From: Prevotella sp.
GTDB taxonomy: Bacteria > Bacteroidota > Bacteroidia > Bacteroidales > Bacteroidaceae
Length of the DNA stretch: 20,071 bases
Direction of reading: 5' to 3'
NCBI GenBank assembly: GCA_016291915.1
Contig: JAEEZP010000222.1
Coordinates: 1-20,071, forward strand
Each line of letters opens with the position of its first letter. Positions within the stretch are counted from its first letter, which is position 1. Under the pieces are notes generated by a model. It was not told where the DNA came from. It saw nothing but the letters and a program-made list of their open reading frames with translations, and ran no database searches. The position numbers and the translations under genes are program-made. Shown piece after piece: positions 1 through 6,491 of this stretch.

Positions 1-3
1 CTC

Positions 4-24
4 ATTGCGGACTTGATCCGCAAT
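4..24. repeat. Perfect palindromic hairpin at the left edge, REP-like
   Basis: Positions 4-11 (ATTGCGGA) and 17-24 (TCCGCAAT) form a perfect 8-bp inverted repeat around a 5-base loop. No T-run follows on either strand, so it does not look like a standard intrinsic terminator. Short palindromes of the form 'TTGCGGACTTGATCCGCAA' resemble dispersed intergenic repeats in several bacterial groups, but only one copy is visible here, so membership of a repeat family is inference. Confidence 0.4.
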
Positions 25-49
25 CTGCCCCGATAAAAGGCTCAAAAAA

Positions 50-81
50 TTTGGCTTTTTACTCACTTATCAGTACCTTTG
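50..81 (+). promoter_or_regulatory. Promoter of the AICAR transformylase gene
   Basis: A -33 element TTTG at 50-53 and a -7 element TACCTTTG at 74-81 are separated by 20 nt, matching the primary sigma factor promoter of Bacteroidota (TTTG, about 19-21 nt, TAnnTTTG). Transcription would start near 85, leaving an untranslated leader of about 22 nt before the ATG at 107. Confidence 0.7.
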
Positions 82-106
82 CAACTGAAATCAGAGAAAT
101 AGGATT

Positions 107-1288
107 ATGAAAGAATTAGCACTTAAGTACGGTTGTAACCCGAACCAGAAACCATCACGTATCTTCATGACAGAGGGAGAACTGCCATTGGAAGTATTGA
201 ACGGCAGACCCGGATATATCAACTTCCTGGATGCCCTGAACTCATGGCAACTGGTGAAAGAACTGAAGGCAGCCACCGGTCTTCCCGCTGCTGCCAGCTT
301 CAAGCATGTTTCTCCAGCAGGCGCAGCTGTTGGTCTGCCCCTCAGTGACACGCTCAAGAAGATCTATTTCGTGGATGATATCAAGGAGGAACTCTCCCCA
401 ATCGCTTGTGCTTATGCCCGTGCCCGCGGAGCCGACCGTATGAGCAGTTACGGTGATTTCGTGGCTTTAAGTGATACCTGTGATGCTGTGACGGCCACTC
501 TGCTCAAGCGTGAGGTAAGCGACGGCGTCATTGCGCCCGACTTCACAGAAGATGCGCTGCAGATCCTGCGTGAGAAGCGCAAAGGGACATACAACGTCAT
601 CAAGATAGATCCTAACTATGTTCCTGAGCCGGTAGAGCGCAAACAGGTGTTCGGCATCACCTTCGAGCAGGGACGTAATGAGATATGCCTGTCAGATCCC
701 GCCCTCTTCGAGAATATTCCCACACAGAACAAGTCATTCACCGAGGAGGCTAAGCGCGACCTGATGATTGCGTTGATAACCCTGAAATACACTCAGAGTA
801 ATTCCGTCTGCTATGCCAAAGACGGACAGGCCATAGGCATCGGAGCCGGGCAGCAGAGCAGGATCCACTGTACACGCCTGGCTGGCAACAAGGCAGATAT
901 CTGGTGGTTGCGTCAGCATCCTAAGGTGATGAACCTTCCGTTTGTGGATAAGATACGCAGAGCCGACCGTGACAACACCATTGATGTGTATATCAGTGAG
1001 GATCATGATGATGTGCTGGCCGACGGCGTATGGCAGCAGTTCTTCAAGGAGAAGCCCGAAGTGCTGACGATGGAAGAGAAGAAGGCCTGGATCGCACAGA
1101 ACACCAATGTATCACTGGCCAGTGATGCTTTCTTCCCCTTCGGCGACAATATCGAGCGTGCCCATAAGAGTGGTGTGCAGTATATTGCTCAGGCCGGTGG
1201 CAGTGTACGTGACGACCATGTGATTGCCACCTGCGACAAGTACGGCATCGCCATGGCATTCATCGGCATCCGACTGTTCCATCATTAA
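107..1288 (+). CDS. purH: Stand-alone AICAR formyltransferase (PurH C-terminal domain type)
   Basis: It transfers a formyl group from 10-formyl-tetrahydrofolate to AICAR to give FAICAR, the penultimate step of purine synthesis, in the cytoplasm. The 393-residue product corresponds only to the transformylase half of bifunctional PurH. The family active-site Lys-His pair is seen at K66-H67 (SFKHVSPAGAA), followed by the SNSVCYAKDGQ / IGIGAGQQSR segment around 220-245 and the C-terminal end GIAMAFIGIRLFHH, the counterpart of TGMRHFRH in classic PurH. The N-terminal MGS-like IMP cyclohydrolase domain is absent, so ring closure to IMP must come from another gene. Short transformylases of about 390 residues are known in anaerobes and Bacteroidota; from memory they may coexist with full-length PurH. 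A good promoter lies upstream and a small ORF follows 11 nt after the stop. The symbol is used loosely for the family. Confidence 0.9.
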   Translation: MKELALKYGCNPNQKPSRIFMTEGELPLEVLNGRPGYINFLDALNSWQLVKELKAATGLPAAASFKHVSPAGAAVGLPLSDTLKKIYFVDDIKEELSPIACAYARARGADRMSSYGDFVALSDTCDAVTATLLKREVSDGVIAPDFTEDALQILREKRKGTYNVIKIDPNYVPEPVERKQVFGITFEQGRNEICLSDPALFENIPTQNKSFTEEAKRDLMIALITLKYTQSNSVCYAKDGQAIGIGAGQQSRIHCTRLAGNKADIWWLRQHPKVMNLPFVDKIRRADRDNTIDVYISEDHDDVLADGVWQQFFKEKPEVLTMEEKKAWIAQNTNVSLASDAFFPFGDNIERAHKSGVQYIAQAGGSVRDDHVIATCDKYGIAMAFIGIRLFHH

Positions 1289-1299
1289 AACCAGAAGGT

Positions 1300-1491
1300 A
1301 TGAGTGATTTTGATGATATCCTGATGAACGGCATCAACTTCGGCAAAGGAGGTTCGAAGAAAACAGATGCAGACAAGGTGAAGACGAAGGCGAAGAAAAA
1401 GAAATATATAACAGGAGCTCACGGCAGTGGCTCTGCCATGCAGAAAGCCAAATACCGTGAGCAACGTTCGAACAGACATAAGGGGAAGTGA
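1300..1491 (+). CDS. Small basic protein of unknown function
   Basis: This 63-residue ORF begins 11 nt after the transformylase gene, in the same direction, and ends inside the hairpin that closes the transcript, so it is very probably co-transcribed. The first 20 residues are mixed and mildly acidic (MSDFDDILMNGINFGKGG). The rest is strongly basic, with KTKAKKKKYI near 28-37 and a C-terminal AKYREQRSNRHKGK. There is no signal peptide or membrane segment. I do not recognise the family. The charge pattern would suit binding to RNA, ribosomes or another acidic partner, but that is inference. Tight spacing, a clean stop and lysine-rich composition support a real gene. Confidence 0.65.
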   Translation: MSDFDDILMNGINFGKGGSKKTDADKVKTKAKKKKYITGAHGSGSAMQKAKYREQRSNRHKGK

Positions 1492-1503
1492 CAACTTCCC
1501 CTT
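1480..1503. terminator. Bidirectional terminator between the purH-type operon and obg
   Basis: AAGGGGAAGT (1480-1489) pairs perfectly with ACTTCCCCTT (1494-1503) around a GACA loop. Rightwards it is followed by a T-rich run (ATTTTATTCTT). It sits between two convergent genes and includes the stop codon of the 63-residue ORF (1489-1491); the obg stop codon is only a few bases beyond. It can therefore end both transcripts, more convincingly the rightward one because its T-tract is better. Confidence 0.75.
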
Positions 1504-1506
1504 ATT

Positions 1507-2691
1507 TTATTCTTCTACATCCTCTATCTCGTAGTCTTCCAGCTCTTCTATCTCATCGTCATCCACAAAGAGGATCTCATCCTCACCCTCAGCCTGCAGT
1601 TCCTTGCCAAAGGTGGACATGTCTTTATCACGGTGAACCAGCGTATCTTCGGCAGTGATCTCCTGCAGTTTGTTACTCTCGCTGTTCAACTCCGTCCACA
1701 GCACATCCTTCAGTTCATCCAGTCCTTTGTTCGTGACTGAGGAGATGAAGACGACGGGGATATCCTCACCCATCTCCTTCAGTCCGTCTTTCACTTCCTG
1801 ACGGATCATATCCACAAGTTCTTCATCCAGCAGATCACATTTCGTTACTGCCAGCACACGATGTTTGTCGAGCATCTCAGGATTGAAATTACGCAACTCA
1901 TTGAGCAGGATGCCATATTCCTTACAAATATTATCCGTATCACCGGGAACCATGAAGAGCAACAGGGAATTACGCTCGATATGACGGAGAAAACGTAATC
2001 CTAAACCCTTTCCTTCACTGGCCCCCTCGATGATTCCGGGGATGTCAGCCATCACAAACGATTTCTGATCATGATAAGCCACGATGCCCAACGACGGTTC
2101 CAAGGTTGTGAAGGGATAATTGGCAATCTTCGGACGGGCGGAGGATAGTGATGACAGCAACGTACTCTTACCAGCATTGGGAAAACCGACAAGTCCTACA
2201 TCAGCCAATAACTTGAGTTCCAGGATGATCGTCATCTCCTGCATGGGCTCTCCGGGTTGTGCATAGCGTGGCGCCTGATTGGTAGCTGATCGGAACTGAT
2301 AGTTGCCCAAGCCGCCACGCCCTCCTTTCAGGAGGACCACCTCCTGACCGTCGTACAGCACATCACACACGAACTTGCCTGTTTCCGCATTATATACCAC
2401 CGTGCCGCAGGGAACGTCGATATATTGGTTCTTACCGTCTGTGCCATGACACTTGTCACGACCGCCATTACCACCGTGCTCTGCCTTCACATGACGCTGG
2501 TATTTCAGATGCAGCAAGGTCCAATAGTTATGGTTTCCACGAAGGATGATGCTACCACCTTTTCCTCCGTCACCACCATCGGGCCCTCCGTTCGGTTGAT
2601 ACTTGACATGACGTAAGTGCATCGATCCACGGCCGCCCTTACCAGAACGACAGTAGATCTTCACATAATCCACAAAGTTGCTTTCAGCCAT
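1507..2691 (-). CDS. obg: Obg family GTPase
   Basis: Obg/CgtA is an essential GTPase that binds the 50S ribosomal subunit and takes part in its maturation and in stress signalling. The 394-residue product has the glycine-rich Obg fold at about 1-158, a G domain at about 159-335 and an acidic tail. Nucleotide motifs are G1 GFPNAGKST (169-177), G3 DIPG (216-219), G4 TKCD (283-286, Thr in place of the usual Asn of NKxD) and G5 SSV (317-319). The last 25 residues are very acidic (VDDDEIEELEDYEIEDVEE), and no recognisable TGS-like OCT domain is present. It is the third gene of the leftward hpt-adk-obg run, starting 5 nt after the adk stop, so translation may be coupled. Confidence 0.97.
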   Translation of the reverse strand: MAESNFVDYVKIYCRSGKGGRGSMHLRHVKYQPNGGPDGGDGGKGGSIILRGNHNYWTLLHLKYQRHVKAEHGGNGGRDKCHGTDGKNQYIDVPCGTVVYNAETGKFVCDVLYDGQEVVLLKGGRGGLGNYQFRSATNQAPRYAQPGEPMQEMTIILELKLLADVGLVGFPNAGKSTLLSSLSSARPKIANYPFTTLEPSLGIVAYHDQKSFVMADIPGIIEGASEGKGLGLRFLRHIERNSLLLFMVPGDTDNICKEYGILLNELRNFNPEMLDKHRVLAVTKCDLLDEELVDMIRQEVKDGLKEMGEDIPVVFISSVTNKGLDELKDVLWTELNSESNKLQEITAEDTLVHRDKDMSTFGKELQAEGEDEILFVDDDEIEELEDYEIEDVEE

Positions 2692-2696
2692 TGATA

Positions 2697-3269
2697 CTAA
2701 ATACTGTCTATAACCTTAGAAATATCACTAAAAATCCGTTCTACATCTCCCAATCCATCCACATGATGATGGATGCCTTCCTGACGATACCACTCCACGA
2801 GGGGGGCTGTCTGCTGATGATAGACATCCAATCGTTTTTTGATGGTTTCCTCATTATCATCAGAGCGCCCACTCTGTTGTCCGCGGAGAATCAGACGTTT
2901 CATCAGTTCTTCCTCCGGGACATCCAGTTCAATCATGGCGCCTATGCAATGACCACGTTTCTCCAACATCGCCTTCAAAGCCTCTGCCTGAGGGATCGTA
3001 CGGGGGAATCCGTCGAAGATAACACCCGGGTGATCCTCACCGAAACCATCGTAAACACCTGCCAGGATCTCTATCATCAAATCATCAGGAATCAGTTGTC
3101 CTTTGTCTATAAATGAAGCCGCAGTAACACCGACCGGTGTTCCTTTCTTGATTTCTGCCCTCAGTACATCACCGGTGGAGATATGTCCTAAGCCATACTT
3201 CCCGATTATCAAATCACTCTGTGTCCCCTTGCCTGAGCCGGGAGCTCCGAAAATTACAATATTCCTCAT
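2697..3269 (-). CDS. adk: Adenylate kinase
   Basis: It catalyses ATP + AMP = 2 ADP in the cytoplasm and sets the adenylate balance. The 190-residue product has the P-loop GAPGSGKGT (8-16), the AMP-binding STGD segment (31-34), the DGFPR motif (86-90) and a LID region with RGQQSGRSDDNEETIKKRL around 129-147. The LID is the short type without the four-cysteine zinc site, which accounts for the length. It lies 12 nt after hpt and 5 nt before obg on the same strand, so these three genes read as one operon. Hpt produces IMP/GMP and Adk handles the adenylate pool, which is a sensible pairing. Confidence 0.97.
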   Translation of the reverse strand: MRNIVIFGAPGSGKGTQSDLIIGKYGLGHISTGDVLRAEIKKGTPVGVTAASFIDKGQLIPDDLMIEILAGVYDGFGEDHPGVIFDGFPRTIPQAEALKAMLEKRGHCIGAMIELDVPEEELMKRLILRGQQSGRSDDNEETIKKRLDVYHQQTAPLVEWYRQEGIHHHVDGLGDVERIFSDISKVIDSI

Positions 3270-3281
3270 GATTCTAAAATT

Positions 3282-3818
3282 TTAATCAATAACCGTATAA
3301 ATATCCGGAAGGTTACGTCCCTGCTGATCATAGTCAAGACCATAACCCACAATAAAATCGTTCGGTATCCGCATGGCGGCATACTCGATATCCAGATCCA
3401 CCTGCAGCTTGTCGGGTTTCACCAACAACGCACAGATATGTATCTCTGCCGGGCATCGGGTGCCCAAAGTCTCCAGCATCCGCTTCATCGTCAGTCCGGT
3501 ATCTACGATATCCTCCACGATTACGATGCAGCGACCGCTCAGATCCTCGTTGATACCGATCACCTCTGTGATCTTTCCCGTACTTGTCGTTCCCTGATAG
3601 GATGCTAATTTCACAAACGATATCTCACAGGGTATCGTGATCTCTCGCATCAGGTCGGCCGCAAAGATAAACGAGCCGTTTAACACCGCTAAGAACAAGG
3701 GGTTCTTGTCTTTCAGATCTCTGTTGATACGCTCTGCCACCTCCTTGACATGTTTCTTGATCTCTGCCTCGGGGATGGATGTCTTGAACTTTTTATCCAG
3801 TAATTGAACTACACCCAT
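3282..3818 (-). CDS. hpt: Hypoxanthine phosphoribosyltransferase
   Basis: It converts hypoxanthine (and usually guanine) plus PRPP into IMP (GMP) for purine salvage. The 178-residue product carries the PRPP-binding loop VEDIVDTG (101-108) and the C-terminal purine-binding segment GYGLDYDQQGRNLP (158-171); flexible-loop residues SYQGTTSTGK lie at 73-82. An in-frame ATG at 3869 would add 17 residues (MFGRFFVILGQNNNKKV), but that stretch covers the AT-rich promoter region and is not family-like, so I use the ATG at 3818. First gene of the hpt-adk-obg operon and divergent from nnr. Confidence 0.95.
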   Translation of the reverse strand: MGVVQLLDKKFKTSIPEAEIKKHVKEVAERINRDLKDKNPLFLAVLNGSFIFAADLMREITIPCEISFVKLASYQGTTSTGKITEVIGINEDLSGRCIVIVEDIVDTGLTMKRMLETLGTRCPAEIHICALLVKPDKLQVDLDIEYAAMRIPNDFIVGYGLDYDQQGRNLPDIYTVID

Positions 3819-3842
3819 AACTTTTTTATTATTATTTTGCCC

Positions 3843-3850
3843 CAAAATTA
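3843..3850 (-). promoter_or_regulatory. -7 box for the hpt-adk-obg operon
   Basis: On the minus strand this reads TAATTTTG, a perfect TAnnTTTG. A transcript would start near 3839, about 20 nt before the hpt ATG at 3818. No clear TTTG element is found 19-21 nt further upstream, so the promoter may be weak or activator dependent. It supports the shorter hpt start, because the longer one would begin upstream of the promoter. Confidence 0.5.
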
Positions 3851-3885
3851 CAAAAAATCTACCAAACATTATCCATCATTTATAA

Positions 3886-3901
3886 TAATTTTGTATTTTT
3901 G
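3886..3901 (+). promoter_or_regulatory. Tandem -7 boxes directly before nnr
   Basis: Two abutting TAnnTTTG boxes are present: TAATTTTG at 3886-3893 and TATTTTTG at 3894-3901. Using the normal distance from box to start, transcripts would begin near 3897 or 3905, only about 10 or 2 nt before the ATG at 3907. No convincing TTTG -33 element lies at the usual spacing. See the finding on a nearly leaderless message. Confidence 0.5.
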
Positions 3902-3906
3902 CAACG

Positions 3907-5424
3907 ATGAAGATATTTACGGGTCCTCAGATTCATGAATTAGACCAATATACGATAGAGCACGAGCCTATCCGCTCTATCGATCTGATGGAGCGTGCCG
4001 CGAAAGCCATAACACGCGCCATTACTGAGACGTGGAGTAATATTACCCCCGTGGTTGTCTTCGCAGGACCAGGTGATAACGGCGGTGATGCTTTGGCGGT
4101 GGCCCGTATGCTGGCCGACCAGTATTACAAAGTGTCCGTCTATCTTTTCAATGTCTCCCACAAACTTTCCGAAAACTGTGCCATCAACCGTCAGCGTATC
4201 ATCGACGGCAAACGCATCAAGGACTTTTCCGAGATTACGGATGAGTTTGATCCTCCTGCACTGACGGAAGAGGTGCTCGTAGTTGACGGACTGTTCGGAT
4301 CCGGCCTGAACAAACCGTTGGTTGGCGGTTTTGCCTCACTGGTGAAATACATCAACCAGTCGCCTTCTGAGGTGGTCAGCATCGATATGCCTTCGGGTTT
4401 GATGACGGAAGACAACACCTACAATGTGAGGGCGAATATCATCAAGGCGAACATGACGCTGACGCTCCAGCATAAGAAGTTGGCATTCCTCTTCTCAGAG
4501 AACCAGCAGTTTATCGGCAAGCTGAAGATTCTGGATATCCGTCTCAGTGAGGAAGGAGCCCGTAAGATAGAGGCTCACTATACGATGTTGGAAGAGAACG
4601 ATATCCGTGGGATGTTACTGCCACGTAACGACTTCGCCCATAAGGGAGATATGGGACATGCCATGCTGTTCGCCGGCAGTTTCGGAATGGCAGGAGCCGC
4701 TATCCTGGCCGCCCGTGCCTGTCTGAGGGCAGGTGTGGGGAAACTCTCGATACATACCCCTCGCAGGAACAACGATATCCTGCAAATCTCTGTTCCTGAG
4801 GCTATCCTGCAGATCGACCGCGATGAGAAATGTATCTCCGAGGCGGTTGATGTATTGGACTATGATGCCGTATGTATCGGTCCCGGTCTTGGACAGCATG
4901 AGAATACGGCTATTGCGATGATCTCACAGATCCGTCGTACACAGGGTCCGCTGCTTCTCGATGCCGATGCACTGAATATCCTCTCCAACCACCGTGCCTG
5001 GCTGCAGCAATTACCGAAGAACTTGATCATGACCCCTCACCCCAAGGAGTTCGACCGACTGAACGGTGGCGCCTGCGCCGACAGTTATGAACGGCTGAGC
5101 AAGGCTCGTGACATGGCAGAGCGTATGCAGGGGTATATCATTCTGAAAGGACATTATTCCGCCCTTTGCATGCCTAACGGTCATGTGGTCTTCAACAGTA
5201 CGGGCAACGCCGGAATGGCTACCGCCGGTAGCGGAGATGTGCTTTCGGGTATTATCACTGCCCTGCTGGCTCGTGGATACGAACAACCGGATGCCTGTAT
5301 GGTAGGTATGTACTTACATGGGCTGGCTGGTGATCTCGCCGCAAAGGATCTTGGCGTGGAGAGTCTCACAGCCAGTGATATCATCGAATATCTACCAAAG
5401 GCTTTCAAACATATTAACGACTAA
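3907..5424 (+). CDS. nnr: Bifunctional NAD(P)H-hydrate epimerase / ADP-dependent NAD(P)HX dehydratase
   Basis: It repairs NADH and NADPH that have been hydrated to NAD(P)HX: the N-terminal half interconverts R and S epimers, and the C-terminal half dehydrates the S form using ADP. The 505-residue product is the normal length for the fusion. The epimerase domain (about 1-215) has the GPGDNGGDAL motif (54-63) and VDGLFGSGL near 127-135. The dehydratase domain (about 225-505) has AGSFGMAGAA, the MTPHPKEF segment and the nucleotide-binding GSGDVLSG (441-448). The start MKIFTGPQIHELD is family-like. It is divergent from hpt and is followed after 13 nt by a DUF4831 gene, so it probably heads an operon. 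Confidence 0.95.
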   Translation: MKIFTGPQIHELDQYTIEHEPIRSIDLMERAAKAITRAITETWSNITPVVVFAGPGDNGGDALAVARMLADQYYKVSVYLFNVSHKLSENCAINRQRIIDGKRIKDFSEITDEFDPPALTEEVLVVDGLFGSGLNKPLVGGFASLVKYINQSPSEVVSIDMPSGLMTEDNTYNVRANIIKANMTLTLQHKKLAFLFSENQQFIGKLKILDIRLSEEGARKIEAHYTMLEENDIRGMLLPRNDFAHKGDMGHAMLFAGSFGMAGAAILAARACLRAGVGKLSIHTPRRNNDILQISVPEAILQIDRDEKCISEAVDVLDYDAVCIGPGLGQHENTAIAMISQIRRTQGPLLLDADALNILSNHRAWLQQLPKNLIMTPHPKEFDRLNGGACADSYERLSKARDMAERMQGYIILKGHYSALCMPNGHVVFNSTGNAGMATAGSGDVLSGIITALLARGYEQPDACMVGMYLHGLAGDLAAKDLGVESLTASDIIEYLPKAFKHIND

Positions 5425-5437
5425 GAATATCAAAGAT

Positions 5438-6481
5438 ATGAAAAAATTATTATTATCCTTACTGATGATACTGCCCTCATTCCTCTATGCACAGGATATC
5501 ATGGAGGGTACGACATACTATCTTCCGAAAACGGTCTTGAAGATCAACATGCTGATCGAGAGGACTTCCGTAACACCGGGTGAGCTCCATCTCTATGCCG
5601 AGCGTTATCTCAAGAAGAAAGATGTGGCTTCCGAGGCATCCGACAACTACAGGATTGCCAAGATGAATATCTACACTGAGAGTATCCCCGATACAGCAAA
5701 ACAGTTTACCGCTCGCGTGGATCAGAAACACAGTATCAACAGCATCAAACTCAATAGCGACGGAATTATTCTTGCCGTGAATACCGATGCCAAACAACCG
5801 ATGCCCAAAGAACCGTTCATGCCGGCTCCCAAGCCCGCTCCGCTGAATCCGCATGATTACATGAACCAGGATATCCTGGCATCAGGCAGCATGGCAAAGA
5901 TGGCCGAACTGACCGCCCAGGAGATTATAGATATCCGTGAGAGCAGAAGCCAGTTGTCAAAAGGACAAGCTGACTTCATGCCACAGGACGGTGCACAGAT
6001 GAGTCTGATGCTGAAAAACCTGCAACAGCAGGAGGCTGCCCTCCTGCAACTCTTCGAGGGTGTTACCGAGAAAGACACCACAGAGGTGGTGCTCACCTTT
6101 ATTCCCGAACAGGAGACAGATCGCTATATCCTCTTCCGTTTCTCAAGGAAACTCGGATTGGTTGACCGTGATGATCTGGCTGGTTCACCTTATTATATTA
6201 CAGTGAAGGACGAGCATGTCATCCCTACCAATCAGGCTATTGCTGAGGAAGGGAAACGCAGTAAGGATGATGCCAATATCTTTGTGAACATGCCCGGCAA
6301 GGCAAAGATTAGCCTTCAAGGAAAAGATGCGATGGCAACGCTCGATACTTACCTGGCACAGTTTGGCAAGACAGCCTCTCTCGACAATGAGCTTTTCGGC
6401 AAAAAACTTTATACCCAGTTGATTTACAACCCTATCACGGGTAATATCGAGAGCATCAACACGGATCTGGTGAAGAAATAA
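5438..6481 (+). CDS. DUF4831 family secreted protein
   Basis: The 347-residue product starts with a signal peptide (MKKLLLSLLMILPSFLYAQ), so it is exported to the periplasm or outer surface. The mature part opens with GTTYYLPKTVLKINM, which I recognise as typical of DUF4831, a Bacteroidota family without a known function. It contains a Pro-rich stretch (KPAPLNPHDYM) near 145-155 and a charged C-terminal half. I use the ATG at 5438 because it begins the signal peptide; an upstream in-frame start would overlap nnr by about 100 nt and encode unlikely sequence. It lies 13 nt after nnr and 10 nt before GH115, so it sits inside the same probable transcript. Confidence 0.85.
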   Translation: MKKLLLSLLMILPSFLYAQDIMEGTTYYLPKTVLKINMLIERTSVTPGELHLYAERYLKKKDVASEASDNYRIAKMNIYTESIPDTAKQFTARVDQKHSINSIKLNSDGIILAVNTDAKQPMPKEPFMPAPKPAPLNPHDYMNQDILASGSMAKMAELTAQEIIDIRESRSQLSKGQADFMPQDGAQMSLMLKNLQQQEAALLQLFEGVTEKDTTEVVLTFIPEQETDRYILFRFSRKLGLVDRDDLAGSPYYITVKDEHVIPTNQAIAEEGKRSKDDANIFVNMPGKAKISLQGKDAMATLDTYLAQFGKTASLDNELFGKKLYTQLIYNPITGNIESINTDLVKK

Positions 6482-6491
6482 GACGCACTAC

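Noticed and set aside
5318..5437. N-terminal extension of the DUF4831 protein by 40 residues
   Set aside because: It overlaps the end of nnr in another frame, and the signal peptide at 5438 marks the better start.
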